7,396 bases of DNA. Source: Deferribacteres bacterium JdFR-76 (GTDB lineage: Bacteria; Zhuqueibacterota; JdFR-76). The notes beneath the pieces were generated by a model that searched no databases, was not told where the DNA came from, and worked only from the letters and a program-made list of their open reading frames with translations. This document shows, piece after piece, positions 1 to 7,295 of the stretch (its first letter is position 1; every line of letters begins with the position of its first letter). The stretch spans positions 2,779 to 10,174 of the forward strand of contig MTOL01000439.1 of the NCBI GenBank assembly GCA_002011685.1. The letters run 5' to 3'. The position numbers and the translations under genes were made by a program.

Positions 1-134
1 AGTTCTGCAAATGCGATCAGCTGCGCACCATTCCGAGCGGCCTCTTCAAAATTCCGGATGCCCCGCTCCAAATTGTCCTGTTGATTCCGTGTCGCGTGCT
101 GCTGAATCAGGGCCAGTTTAAGCTTCCGTGGCAT
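1..134 (-). CDS. Nitrilase-superfamily (carbon-nitrogen) hydrolase, N-terminal fragment
   Basis: Only the first 44 codons lie in the window; the gene runs off the left edge. The fragment begins MPRKLKLALIQQ, continues through NLERGIRNFEEAARNGAQLI and ends FAE, with the next partial codon fitting Leu. This is the classic opening of the carbon-nitrogen hydrolase fold: a beta strand ending in Gln, an N-L-E-R helix, then a hydrophobic strand leading to the first catalytic residue. Glu44 would be the Glu of the Glu-Lys-Cys triad that hydrolyses amides, nitriles or N-carbamoyl groups. The usual FPEL is FAEL here. Family members are about 260-300 residues, so roughly 15 percent is visible; Lys and Cys are outside. 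The start is supported by AGGAGG at 140-145, 5 bases upstream. There is no signal peptide, so it is cytoplasmic, unlike its neighbours. Subfamily (N-carbamoylputrescine amidase, omega-amidase or other) cannot be decided. Confidence 0.85.
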   Translation of the reverse strand, partial: MPRKLKLALIQQHATRNQQDNLERGIRNFEEAARNGAQLIAFAE

Positions 135-177
135 GGTGTCCTCCTCTTCCTAGAAATCACAGCAAAAAAATCAATGA

Positions 178-206
178 AAGATAAAGATTTTGAAAAACGG
201 GTGCAA
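178..206 (-). promoter_or_regulatory. Weak sigma70-like promoter candidate before the hydrolase gene
   Basis: Reading leftwards, TTGCAC (206-201) is followed after exactly 17 bases by TATCTT (183-178). This matches 3 of 6 and 4 of 6 consensus positions, and it lies 44 bases before the hydrolase start. The match is modest in AT-rich DNA. It matters because no convincing rho-independent terminator is visible in the 173 bases after the PorV-like gene, so the hydrolase could have its own promoter or be read through from the operon. Confidence 0.22.
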
Positions 207-307
207 GGCGAATAGGCATGCAAATTCAATGCCCCAGCCGCGCCCAGAGGACTCAATAAGGCAGGTGGTTTTTATCCCCCTCTAAATAGCAGAAAGGCCC
301 CCTCCGG

Positions 308-1327
308 TCAGAACGCTATGGAAATGGTATACCGATGAACGGAACTCAGACGGCCATAATCCGCGTAGGCATAGCTGAGATCTAACAGTGCTCCAGACAT
401 CTTCATCCGCAATCCGCCGCCAGCACAAAACCCTCCTTCCCGTTTATAAATGCCAATATTGCGAAACCCTGCCCGGAGAAAAAATGTATTCATCAGGCTA
501 AACTCCATTCCAGTGTTGACGAATTCGCGGTTATCAATGGGATGGATAGCATCCACCCCAACAGTGAGTTTCATACCATTTTTCTGAATGGGATCAAAGG
601 CAATTCCCACCTGGAAGCGCAGGGGAATGTCCCATTGCTCCATGTCCAGATGCGCACGGATGGCCTCATTGTTGCCATCAATTGTGGGATCGATATCCAC
701 AAAAAGGAGGGCATTGCGGCCGTACATCCGCATCTTCGTTCCAAAATTGGACATGGCCATACCGATCCGCAGGTTATGGAACTGACTGATGTACAGGATA
801 CCAACGTCCATGGCAACCGATGAAGCGGTCATGTTCCAGATCCGCTCTTTGATATATTTCCCGCTGATCCCAAAAGAAAACCGATCCGTGATCTGCCTGG
901 CATAGGTAACCCCAATGGCAATGTCTGTGGCGGTGAAGCGTTCTCCCGTGCCTTCTGGATCATGAACCGTACGGACGAGATCTTCAGGGACCCCGAGGGT
1001 AGTGAAAAAACCACCAAACGTTCCCCACTTACCCATAGGCACGGCAAAAGCACCAAAATCATAGCTGATGTCTGCAATCCAATTGGCATGAAAAAACATA
1101 ACATTATTCTTTTCCAGGGAAGCAAGCCCAGCCGGATTCCAGTAGATAGCGCTGATATCGTCTGCAGTAGCGACAAAAGCTTCACCCATCGCGACCGCTC
1201 TGGAACCCACACCAATCTTCAAAAACTGGACCGCACTGGTACCCGATTTTACAATCAGCTGTGCATCACTGCGAACCGACCAGCTTGCGATCAGAAATGC
1301 TACAATGAGCAAACCTGCACGTCTCAT
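308..1327 (-). CDS. PorV/PorQ-family outer-membrane beta-barrel protein
   Basis: A 339-residue exported protein. Residues 1-22 form a signal peptide (basic MRR, hydrophobic core, cleavage expected after Ser-Asp-Ala). The mature N-terminus carries the family signature: FLKIGVGSRAVAMGEAF at 35-51 followed by ADDISAIYWNPAGLA at 55-69. After it come alternating strands rich in aromatic and glycine residues. The chain ends YTISIAF, with the terminal Phe expected of outer-membrane barrels. In Porphyromonas, PorV is the outer-membrane shuttle that takes type IX substrates from the translocon to the attachment complex; many distant homologues in FCB bacteria have no assigned role. The gene lies 31 bases after the large sorting-domain protein, suggesting it serves that protein (inference). 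An in-frame GTG at 1348 would add seven residues, but the ATG at 1327 has the ribosome binding site and is preferred. A fatty-acid-transporter-like (FadL-type) role is the alternative. Confidence 0.85.
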   Translation of the reverse strand: MRRAGLLIVAFLIASWSVRSDAQLIVKSGTSAVQFLKIGVGSRAVAMGEAFVATADDISAIYWNPAGLASLEKNNVMFFHANWIADISYDFGAFAVPMGKWGTFGGFFTTLGVPEDLVRTVHDPEGTGERFTATDIAIGVTYARQITDRFSFGISGKYIKERIWNMTASSVAMDVGILYISQFHNLRIGMAMSNFGTKMRMYGRNALLFVDIDPTIDGNNEAIRAHLDMEQWDIPLRFQVGIAFDPIQKNGMKLTVGVDAIHPIDNREFVNTGMEFSLMNTFFLRAGFRNIGIYKREGGFCAGGGLRMKMSGALLDLSYAYADYGRLSSVHRYTISIAF

Positions 1328-1333
1328 TCCGGG

Positions 1334-1339
1334 CCTCCT
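1334..1339 (-). promoter_or_regulatory. Ribosome binding site that fixes the start of the PorV-like gene
   Basis: AGGAGG reads leftwards at 1339-1334, 6 bases before the ATG at 1327. The upstream in-frame GTG at 1348 would place this perfect Shine-Dalgarno sequence inside the coding region and would put seven charged residues (MDKRRPG) ahead of the signal peptide. The ATG gives a normal signal peptide starting MRRAGLLIVAF. Confidence 0.85.
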
Positions 1340-1358
1340 TTTATCCACAATGAGCTAT

Positions 1359-4300
1359 TTACTTAATGATCGCAATCCGCCCCACCTTTTCGCCTAATCC
1401 AGGGGCTTCCACATGATAAATGTAAATACCAAAGGAGATGTCCAGATTATCGTCAGTCAGAAGATTCCAGGATTCGGTTCCATCATAAGATGTTCCATGA
1501 TGTTCGATGGTTTTGATGAGCTCACCCGAAATCGTATAAATGCGGATGGTACAGTCTTTAGGCAAATGAATAAAGTCAACACGGCGCTCACCCCGCCCGG
1601 CTGTGAACACATATTCGGGCTTGGGTTCAAACGCGCTGGCGGCAACATACGGATTTGGCACCACCGCAATTCGGTCCAGCTCTTCCTTGGCTTTCTCCGG
1701 ATCGATATATGACGGATCGGTAAGTATCACGTAGCGGTCTGTCTCTTCAAGCGGTTTGAGAACAAAAATCTGGTAAACGTCCCCTGACGTTGGGAGAACA
1801 GCGTCTCCTGATGGGGGTGCTTTGAAAGTGATCTGCCAGCCAAACTTATTTCCCGGCAGAACCAACACAATCTGATCTTTCACCGAAAGTTCTTTATTTT
1901 TATCCCGGTCAAGGAACACAACGTCCAGCTTTTTATTTTCATTTACATCCCACACCGCAAAGCGGATAGGCTGGGGGTTAAAAAGAACGGAAGTATCCAC
2001 ATAGGTATCACTGAAGCGGATCTCCAGATCCCGCGGATAGCGGATTCCCTGAGGGGCCAGGCCGATATCCAGCACCAGATTGGCTTTGCTGCCTTCTTTC
2101 CAGCCATGCTGCTCAACAGTTATAAAGGGAATATCGGCAATGCGAAGTTCCAAACCATCAAAATAGACCGGCTGTCCAGTAAACTGGGTCCCTTCTTCCA
2201 CAACCATACGTCCGTCCGCAAGATCCTTCACGTAGAAATACTTCCTTTTCTGCTTCACAGTAATGCCGATTTCGTACTGACGTTTTTCTATAATTCGGTA
2301 ATCAATCACACGGACGGAAACTTCGGCATCCGAGAATCCCTCCGGATGTTCGACTTCTGCCCTGGCCATCACAAAACCGGCGGCCGGCGCATTTGGAACT
2401 ACAGCCACAACATTGGGTGCACCAATTGCCTTGGGAGTTTCCAGAGGGGCAATGCCTTTGGAGGGGCTTCCGGTATCGTAGGCCGTTACCGCGTAGTAAT
2501 AGGTAATGCCGTTCACCAGATTGCTGTCTACAAAAACATGCCGGAGGCCGGTATCATCACCCATATAAAAATGGATCCCCTTAATACCCACAGGATGCGT
2601 CCCTTTGATACCATCGATTTTATCAAACTGAGCAATCGGGGTATCAAAGACTTTGTTTCCGCGGTTGTCCGTAATGGGATTTCCCCAATGTACTTTATCG
2701 GTGCTTCGGTAAATGGCATAGCCTTCAAAATCATTGCCAAAGAGAATATCATGAGACCTCTCCGCCTTGTCGTCCCAGTAAAGCGTTACTTTTCGATCGC
2801 CTGGGACCGCTGTAACCGTGGGCAGATCTGGGGGCTTTGTAAACTGAAAATTGAGGCGGTAAATCAGATAGGCAACCTCTGTATTGGAGAACAGATCTTC
2901 TTTATTTTGCCCCATGATGATCCCAATAGAATACTTTTGGATATCGCCCGGTTGCATTGGGAAGTATCCGGATCCAAACAGAAAGATGTTGTCAGCATTT
3001 TGCTGGATATTTTCCGCTCCAAACGTGCCCGGCTTCATCAATTCCCAGATCTTGTCGTCCTCGGCAGGCACCACGGTTGCATAAATGGGAGCAGCCATAG
3101 ATGTGAGTCCCAGCTGATCACTTTCATCCAGATCGGTAAAATCGAAATCCGGTTCGCCCGGGTCCGGAACCCCATTTCCTTCACCTTCATCGAACGTTCC
3201 GGGAATACCATCGCGCCCCACGTCATCCGATTTTCCGTCCAGATCTCCTAGATCATCAATTCGGCCATCGCCATCGTCATCAATCCCATTGGTATAATCC
3301 TCTTCGGGGGTGTCGGCCTTCGCTTCCTCGTCGGTAGCCTGCCAGTCGCCATCATCATCTATCCCGTTGAAACGGCTTTCATCCACCATTCCATCCTGAT
3401 CATCATCGATGCCATTGACGCTATTGCCGGGACTCTCCAAGTAAACAAACCCCAACCAACCGATTTCCTCCCATGGCAAACCATAATCGTTGCTGGAACC
3501 GGGATTATCCCAGGAATACACCATGTTCTTATCTTCATCGAAAGTGGCAAAATCATCCGAAAAATCCCCTGGGCCGCCGATATGGGGATCGCCCATCATT
3601 CCAAAAACAACTTTATTTAGCGGCTTTTCGCTCACATTCTCCACTTCGTACTGAAAGAATATGATATCCTCGGCAAGCTGAGCGGAATACTGATAACCGC
3701 GCACTCTGACTTCCACTCCCAATCCCCTGCGTGAAGAATCCGATGGAAAGGGGAAGTACCCGAATTCGGCATTATACCGATCGTCCATCACATAGAAGCT
3801 TTCCAGATCAGCTGTAACCACCCCAGGGCCAAATTGGCCGGGCCATACCAGATTACCCTCTTCATCTTTCGGGAACAAAGGTCCCCAGCTGGAAGGATTG
3901 TTGCTCATGGCAACGTATTCCTGATCGGGATTGGCATAGCCGGGCAGTGGTTCCCAACCCCAAACATTTTCTCCACCTCCCGGGTCCGTATCACCCCCGT
4001 CAATCATGCCGTCGGAGAAGAAACCGATGGTGTCGCCTTGAACCGTCACCACCTCTGCACCGATGAGGGGCCCAAATTCATACCCGTATCCGTGACCGCT
4101 GTAAATGGGCCATTCAATAGATGGCTCTGTATTTGGTCTCCCAATAGATCCGTAATTATAAAACAAGGTCCGGATTTTGTTCCCATCGTGCAGTCCAAAT
4201 TTCCGATCGCGGTGTGCAGTGGGTTTGGCCAAACGATGCCCATCGAAATAGCGTTCCCACATCCGGAATTCTTCCGCAGTCCAGTATTTCATAGGCTTAT

Positions 4301-4388
4301 CCGGTTTTTGGAACTGGCCAGCACTTTGCACAGCAAATATGCCAGTTAGCACAAGCGATAAAAACCATCGGATACCATATCCTTTCAT
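1359..4388 (-). CDS. Large secreted multidomain protein with FN3-like domain, calcium-loop repeats and type IX-like C-terminal sorting domain
   Basis: A 1009-residue protein with no recognised enzymatic function. Residues 1-24 are a signal peptide ending near QSAG, with no lipobox Cys. Residues 26-320 form a Gly/Trp/Tyr-rich domain (for example LFYNYGSIGRPN at 75-86, IEWPIYSGHGYGYEFGPLIG at 91-110). Residues 322-426 are strongly acidic with three NGIDDD loops. Residues 521-640 resemble a fibronectin type III domain (VTLYWDD, GYAIYRST, NGITYYYAVTAYD) with a long insert. Residues 660-900 are beta-rich and unassigned. Residues 907-1009 are a type IX sorting-like / FlgD-Ig-like domain. One Cys is visible (C945), typical of exported proteins. 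AGGAGG at 4394-4399, 5 bases before the ATG, sets the start. It follows the TonB-dependent receptor by 60 bases and precedes the PorV-like gene by 31. It is probably surface-exposed or secreted and may assist the receptor or bind its ligand (inference). It is not SusD: no lipoprotein signal and no similarity I recognise. Confidence 0.82.
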   Translation of the reverse strand: MKGYGIRWFLSLVLTGIFAVQSAGQFQKPDKPMKYWTAEEFRMWERYFDGHRLAKPTAHRDRKFGLHDGNKIRTLFYNYGSIGRPNTEPSIEWPIYSGHGYGYEFGPLIGAEVVTVQGDTIGFFSDGMIDGGDTDPGGGENVWGWEPLPGYANPDQEYVAMSNNPSSWGPLFPKDEEGNLVWPGQFGPGVVTADLESFYVMDDRYNAEFGYFPFPSDSSRRGLGVEVRVRGYQYSAQLAEDIIFFQYEVENVSEKPLNKVVFGMMGDPHIGGPGDFSDDFATFDEDKNMVYSWDNPGSSNDYGLPWEEIGWLGFVYLESPGNSVNGIDDDQDGMVDESRFNGIDDDGDWQATDEEAKADTPEEDYTNGIDDDGDGRIDDLGDLDGKSDDVGRDGIPGTFDEGEGNGVPDPGEPDFDFTDLDESDQLGLTSMAAPIYATVVPAEDDKIWELMKPGTFGAENIQQNADNIFLFGSGYFPMQPGDIQKYSIGIIMGQNKEDLFSNTEVAYLIYRLNFQFTKPPDLPTVTAVPGDRKVTLYWDDKAERSHDILFGNDFEGYAIYRSTDKVHWGNPITDNRGNKVFDTPIAQFDKIDGIKGTHPVGIKGIHFYMGDDTGLRHVFVDSNLVNGITYYYAVTAYDTGSPSKGIAPLETPKAIGAPNVVAVVPNAPAAGFVMARAEVEHPEGFSDAEVSVRVIDYRIIEKRQYEIGITVKQKRKYFYVKDLADGRMVVEEGTQFTGQPVYFDGLELRIADIPFITVEQHGWKEGSKANLVLDIGLAPQGIRYPRDLEIRFSDTYVDTSVLFNPQPIRFAVWDVNENKKLDVVFLDRDKNKELSVKDQIVLVLPGNKFGWQITFKAPPSGDAVLPTSGDVYQIFVLKPLEETDRYVILTDPSYIDPEKAKEELDRIAVVPNPYVAASAFEPKPEYVFTAGRGERRVDFIHLPKDCTIRIYTISGELIKTIEHHGTSYDGTESWNLLTDDNLDISFGIYIYHVEAPGLGEKVGRIAIIK
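1362..1673 (-). other. C-terminal type IX-like sorting domain of the large secreted protein
   Basis: Residues 906-1009. The domain opens with RIAVVPNPYVAASAF, carrying the V-P-N-P-Y signature that matches the [Y/V]PNP[F/Y] start of type IX (Por) sorting domains. It continues with TIRIYTISGELIKTIE (the strand-turn with conserved Gly) and ends FGIYIYHVEAPG...GRIAIIK, matching the usual GIY-[F/I]-Y ... Lys-terminal strand. In Bacteroidota such domains direct export through the type IX system and are cleaved at the surface. In deeper FCB lineages the same fold is common but export has been less studied. A FlgD-like Ig fold without sorting function is the alternative. Confidence 0.7.
3252..3416 (-). 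repeat. Three EF-hand / thrombospondin-3-like calcium-loop repeats
   Basis: Three copies of an NGIDDD unit lie within the large secreted protein: NGIDDDQDGMVD at residues 325-336, NGIDDDGDWQATDE at 341-354 and NGIDDDGDGRIDD at 367-379. Copies 1 and 3 fit the D-x-D-x-D-G-x-[I/V] calcium loop (D328/D330/D332/G333/V335 and D370/D372/D374/G375/I377). Copy 2 keeps the three Asp (D344, D346, D348) but has Trp where Gly is required, so it is degenerate. The DNA copies differ at synonymous positions, so these are old repeats rather than a recent tandem duplication. Confidence 0.8.
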
Positions 4389-4448
4389 GGAAACCTCCTA
4401 TTTCCCAGCCTTGAGAAATCCTCCAAAAGCTAGCCGTATCTTTCTGTT

Positions 4449-7076
4449 TTAAAAACGGAGCCCCAGTCCCAAATATACCTGGCGAGGTTTGGAATACCAG
4501 TTGGGACGCAAGGCCCAATCGTCGGTGGTGCGCCCACCAAATCGTTCCATAGAATAACCGGCACGGCCGGTGCTATCCCAAACGTACAGTTCGTTTAAAC
4601 GATCAAATACATTGTACACTTTTGCATAAATCTCGAGGACAAATTCTGTCTTGCCCAGCTTGAATCGAAAATCTTTATAGGCATTCATGTCTACATTAAA
4701 GATGCTGGGTTTGCGGCCACTGTTTTCTTCGGCGATACGGATAATTTCGTTGGTGGCCTTTGGAGTATATGGATAACCGCTTTCAATCCGGGCAATGACA
4801 TTAATACCCCAGCTTCGAGGCTTGGCGATGTTTACATTAATTCGCAGGGCATGCGTTTGATCCCAATCCAGAGGCACCACCTTTTTCAGCTGTTCGATGG
4901 AGAGACGGAAGTTGCGGCGTGTCCGCGTTGGATCGGACTCGTTTCCTTCGGCAACCTGATAAGTATAATCGATATTGGCCGCAAAAAAATTTGAAAAACG
5001 TTTGTCAAGCGAAATGTTGATCCCTTTTACCTGACCAAAATCGCGGTTAATAAACAGGGCGTAAGAATCGCTTCCTCCGGGTAAAATGTAAATCCGCTGG
5101 CCGAGGAGGTTTCGAATATCTTTGAAATATGATTTCACATACAGTGCTACCCCGGGAGCGAGTTCTTGTTCAAACCCAACCTCAAAACTAACGGTTTTTT
5201 GTGGTTTCAAATCGGCATTCCCCATATCACTTTTGATCAATCCTGGCAGCACTTCAAACTCTGGATTCAGGTAAAGGTAATGAAAGGGTGGAATCTGGAA
5301 AAAATGCCCGTAAGAGAAGAACAGTTTGCCATTTGCAGTAATTGGAAACGCCATGGAAAACCGCGGACTCAGCTGAGTTTTTGGTTTCGCTTTCCGTTTA
5401 GGGGAATAGGTTGGATCATTAGGATTCACCGGAACCATCGCGTCCGGGTCAAAATAATCATAGCGTAAACCCACATTAATAATCATATCCCGGAGTTCGA
5501 TTTTATCTTGAATATAAGCGGCAAATTCCAGAGGCCGGTGGCGGTACCGGTTATTATATGCACCGGTGGCATCGATAATGTTACCGGGAATGCCATCGTT
5601 GTTGTCATCGAATCCGGGACGATCAGGCAATACAAGCCAGTCATGCTGAAACATATCATGCTTGCGCACATCAATGCCTGTTTTCACCTCGTGTTGGCCG
5701 GTTACCTGCGCCGTAAGATCAAATTTAAAATTAAACGTCTTTGAATCCCGGAACAAACGGCTATTGGAAGTTCCTCCCGTGTAAAACTCATAGTTGTTAT
5801 CCCTGCGACGATAACCGCTCCAAACATATCGCGGGTCCCGAGGATCTTTGAAGGCATAGTACTGGTATGTGTATTTCAGATAGGACAACGACAGATCATA
5901 AAAAGCCCGCCTTGAAATTTGATGGGTTACCTTCAAGTTTTCCCGGTGGCTGTCTTTGTAATGATGCAATCGTCCATCTGGAACATATTTGAGGGAATGA
6001 GAATAATTTTGCCAATGACTTTTCTCAATCAAAGAGCTAAATGAGAATTTAAGGGAAGGTTTTACCCGCCAGCTGTACTTCAAATGAAAGTTTTTCGTCT
6101 CCCTCGGGTTCATGGGGACAATGGCACCATCCCCGGTTCGGATGCTGTCAAGTCCATCGGTAGGACGGTGAATCCGGACCCCGTAAAGGTATCCATCATC
6201 ATCGAATAGGCGTCCAGACACGTAAAAGCTGTGCTTGGGGCCCAGCAAAGGCACCGGCCCACCGAAACTGATCTCTGCTTCTGTCGTATTGAGGGGGTCC
6301 ACATCATCGATGTTCAAAAAGATATCTTTATGGGAGGAAAGAATGTCGCCGGTTTGAAATGAAAAATCTCCAAAGTATTTATCACTTCCCTCTTTTGTTA
6401 CAATATTGATGATGCCCGAGAGTGCCTGTCCATATTCAGCGTTAAAGGAACCGGTAATCACGGAAAGTTCTTCAATGGCATTGGTGGAGACATTAACACC
6501 GATAGAATTTGTAAACGGATTGAGATTAGGAATCCCGTCTACCAAATAAGCGATCTCACCGGACCGGCCACCACGGATGTGAATCCTGCCTGCCGCATCC
6601 ACTGTGACACCAGCTTTTGTTGTAACCATTTCTTGAAAGGTTTCCACGGGCGCCACATCGAATGCATCGCTGGTAACAATGGCCGCACTTGCGGTAGCAT
6701 CCCGCTGAATCATTGGCCGTTCTGCCACAATGACCACTTCTTCTCCGGCAATGACCGTTGAGGTAAGTTCAAAATTGATGGTTGTGGTCAGATCTGTAAA
6801 AACCTTGACATTCTTCACCTCTTGAGGCGTGTAGCCTACCATTGTTGCCCGCAGTGAATATGTACCGGGGGGAACATTCAAGATAAAATAGTAGCCATCG
6901 ACATCTGTCGCCGCCCCCAATGTGGTCCCTACCACAACCACATTTACCCCAGGAAGGGGTTGCCCGGTTTCTCGATCAATAACACGACCTTTGATTTTCC
7001 CGGTTGTTCCTGCGAAGATCCAGTGCGGCAAAAAGATCAAAATTATCAATGAAAAAATTCGGAAACATGTGCGCAT
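4449..7076 (-). CDS. TonB-dependent outer-membrane receptor with CarboxypepD-regulatory-like N-terminal domain
   Basis: An 875-residue receptor. Residues 1-22 are a signal peptide (hydrophobic core, cleavage after IFA). Residues 25-105 are a CarboxypepD_reg-like domain (GKIKGRVIDRETGQPLPGVN, TDVDGYYFILNVPPGTYSL, MVGYTPQ). EEVVIVAE at 112-119 resembles a TonB box. The plug spans about 120-230, with IHIRGGRSGEIAYLVDGIP at 165-183 and AEYGQALSGIINIVTKEG at 213-230. The remaining 640 residues are a 22-strand-type barrel ending KPRQVYLGLGLRF with terminal Phe. It would bind a ligand at the surface and import it using the proton motive force delivered by TonB. The ligand is unknown, and no SusD gene follows, so a SusCD glycan transporter is not supported. 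AGGAGG at 7081-7086, 4 bases upstream, sets the start. Length and order are complete, with no frameshift. It heads the three-gene set. Confidence 0.93.
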   Translation of the reverse strand: MRTCFRIFSLIILIFLPHWIFAGTTGKIKGRVIDRETGQPLPGVNVVVVGTTLGAATDVDGYYFILNVPPGTYSLRATMVGYTPQEVKNVKVFTDLTTTINFELTSTVIAGEEVVIVAERPMIQRDATASAAIVTSDAFDVAPVETFQEMVTTKAGVTVDAAGRIHIRGGRSGEIAYLVDGIPNLNPFTNSIGVNVSTNAIEELSVITGSFNAEYGQALSGIINIVTKEGSDKYFGDFSFQTGDILSSHKDIFLNIDDVDPLNTTEAEISFGGPVPLLGPKHSFYVSGRLFDDDGYLYGVRIHRPTDGLDSIRTGDGAIVPMNPRETKNFHLKYSWRVKPSLKFSFSSLIEKSHWQNYSHSLKYVPDGRLHHYKDSHRENLKVTHQISRRAFYDLSLSYLKYTYQYYAFKDPRDPRYVWSGYRRRDNNYEFYTGGTSNSRLFRDSKTFNFKFDLTAQVTGQHEVKTGIDVRKHDMFQHDWLVLPDRPGFDDNNDGIPGNIIDATGAYNNRYRHRPLEFAAYIQDKIELRDMIINVGLRYDYFDPDAMVPVNPNDPTYSPKRKAKPKTQLSPRFSMAFPITANGKLFFSYGHFFQIPPFHYLYLNPEFEVLPGLIKSDMGNADLKPQKTVSFEVGFEQELAPGVALYVKSYFKDIRNLLGQRIYILPGGSDSYALFINRDFGQVKGINISLDKRFSNFFAANIDYTYQVAEGNESDPTRTRRNFRLSIEQLKKVVPLDWDQTHALRINVNIAKPRSWGINVIARIESGYPYTPKATNEIIRIAEENSGRKPSIFNVDMNAYKDFRFKLGKTEFVLEIYAKVYNVFDRLNELYVWDSTGRAGYSMERFGGRTTDDWALRPNWYSKPRQVYLGLGLRF

Positions 7077-7101
7077 GACTCCTCCTTTTCTCTATTAGTT
7101 A

Positions 7102-7122
7102 GAGACATGCCTTAAATGTCTC
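7102..7122 (-). promoter_or_regulatory. Hairpin in the receptor leader, next to the ribosome binding site
   Basis: A perfect 7-bp inverted repeat, GAGACAT (7102-7108) and ATGTCTC (7116-7122), with a 7-base loop. It ends 15 bases before the AGGAGG (7086-7081) of the receptor gene. It has no U-run after it in the direction of transcription, so it is not a terminator for this strand. It could modulate translation or RNA stability, or be a protein-binding dyad in DNA. Confidence 0.4.
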
Positions 7123-7295
7123 AAAAAAGAAAGTAAAAATAAGGTCAATAATTGAAAATACATTGTTTGTTTTGTTAAAAAACAATCTTGTCCAAAAAGA
7201 ATTGAAAATGATAAATGCATAAAATGCAATGCTCTAATTCTGAAAATTCCCATTTCCTCAGATTACGTGTGCTGAAAACTTTTTCATTTTTTGGC

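Noticed and set aside
164..191. AAAATC ... GATTTT dyad followed by a T-run before the hydrolase gene, as a terminator
   Set aside because: The stem would be six mostly A-T pairs with a 13-base loop, too weak for a rho-independent terminator, and it lies very close to the next ribosome binding site.
215..233. GGCAT-N9-ATGCC dyad after the PorV-like gene as a terminator
   Set aside because: Only five pairs, and no U-run follows on the transcribed strand.
2106..3251. Open plus-strand frame of 381 codons opposite the large secreted protein gene
   Set aside because: It lies wholly inside a gene with clear domains, has no signature of its own, and its sequence is the low-complexity complement of the real gene. 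Long antisense frames are common opposite genes with this base composition.
3252..3416. CRISPR-like or recent tandem DNA repeat
   Set aside because: The repeated protein units differ at the DNA level and have unequal spacing; they are protein loop repeats.
3834..4349. Plus-strand frame of 171 codons opposite the 5' part of the large secreted protein gene
   Set aside because: Antisense shadow of a well-supported coding region; no recognisable motif or domain.
1359..4388. SusD-like partner of the TonB receptor
   Set aside because: The protein has no lipoprotein Cys, is about twice the usual SusD length, and ends in a sorting-type beta domain instead of showing SusD helical repeats.
4297..4518. 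Minus-strand frame of 73 codons spanning the gap between receptor and large protein genes
   Set aside because: It overlaps the end of one gene and the start of the next in another frame and has no motif. The gap itself contains an extra GGAGG (4424-4420) but no start codon at a usable distance from it.
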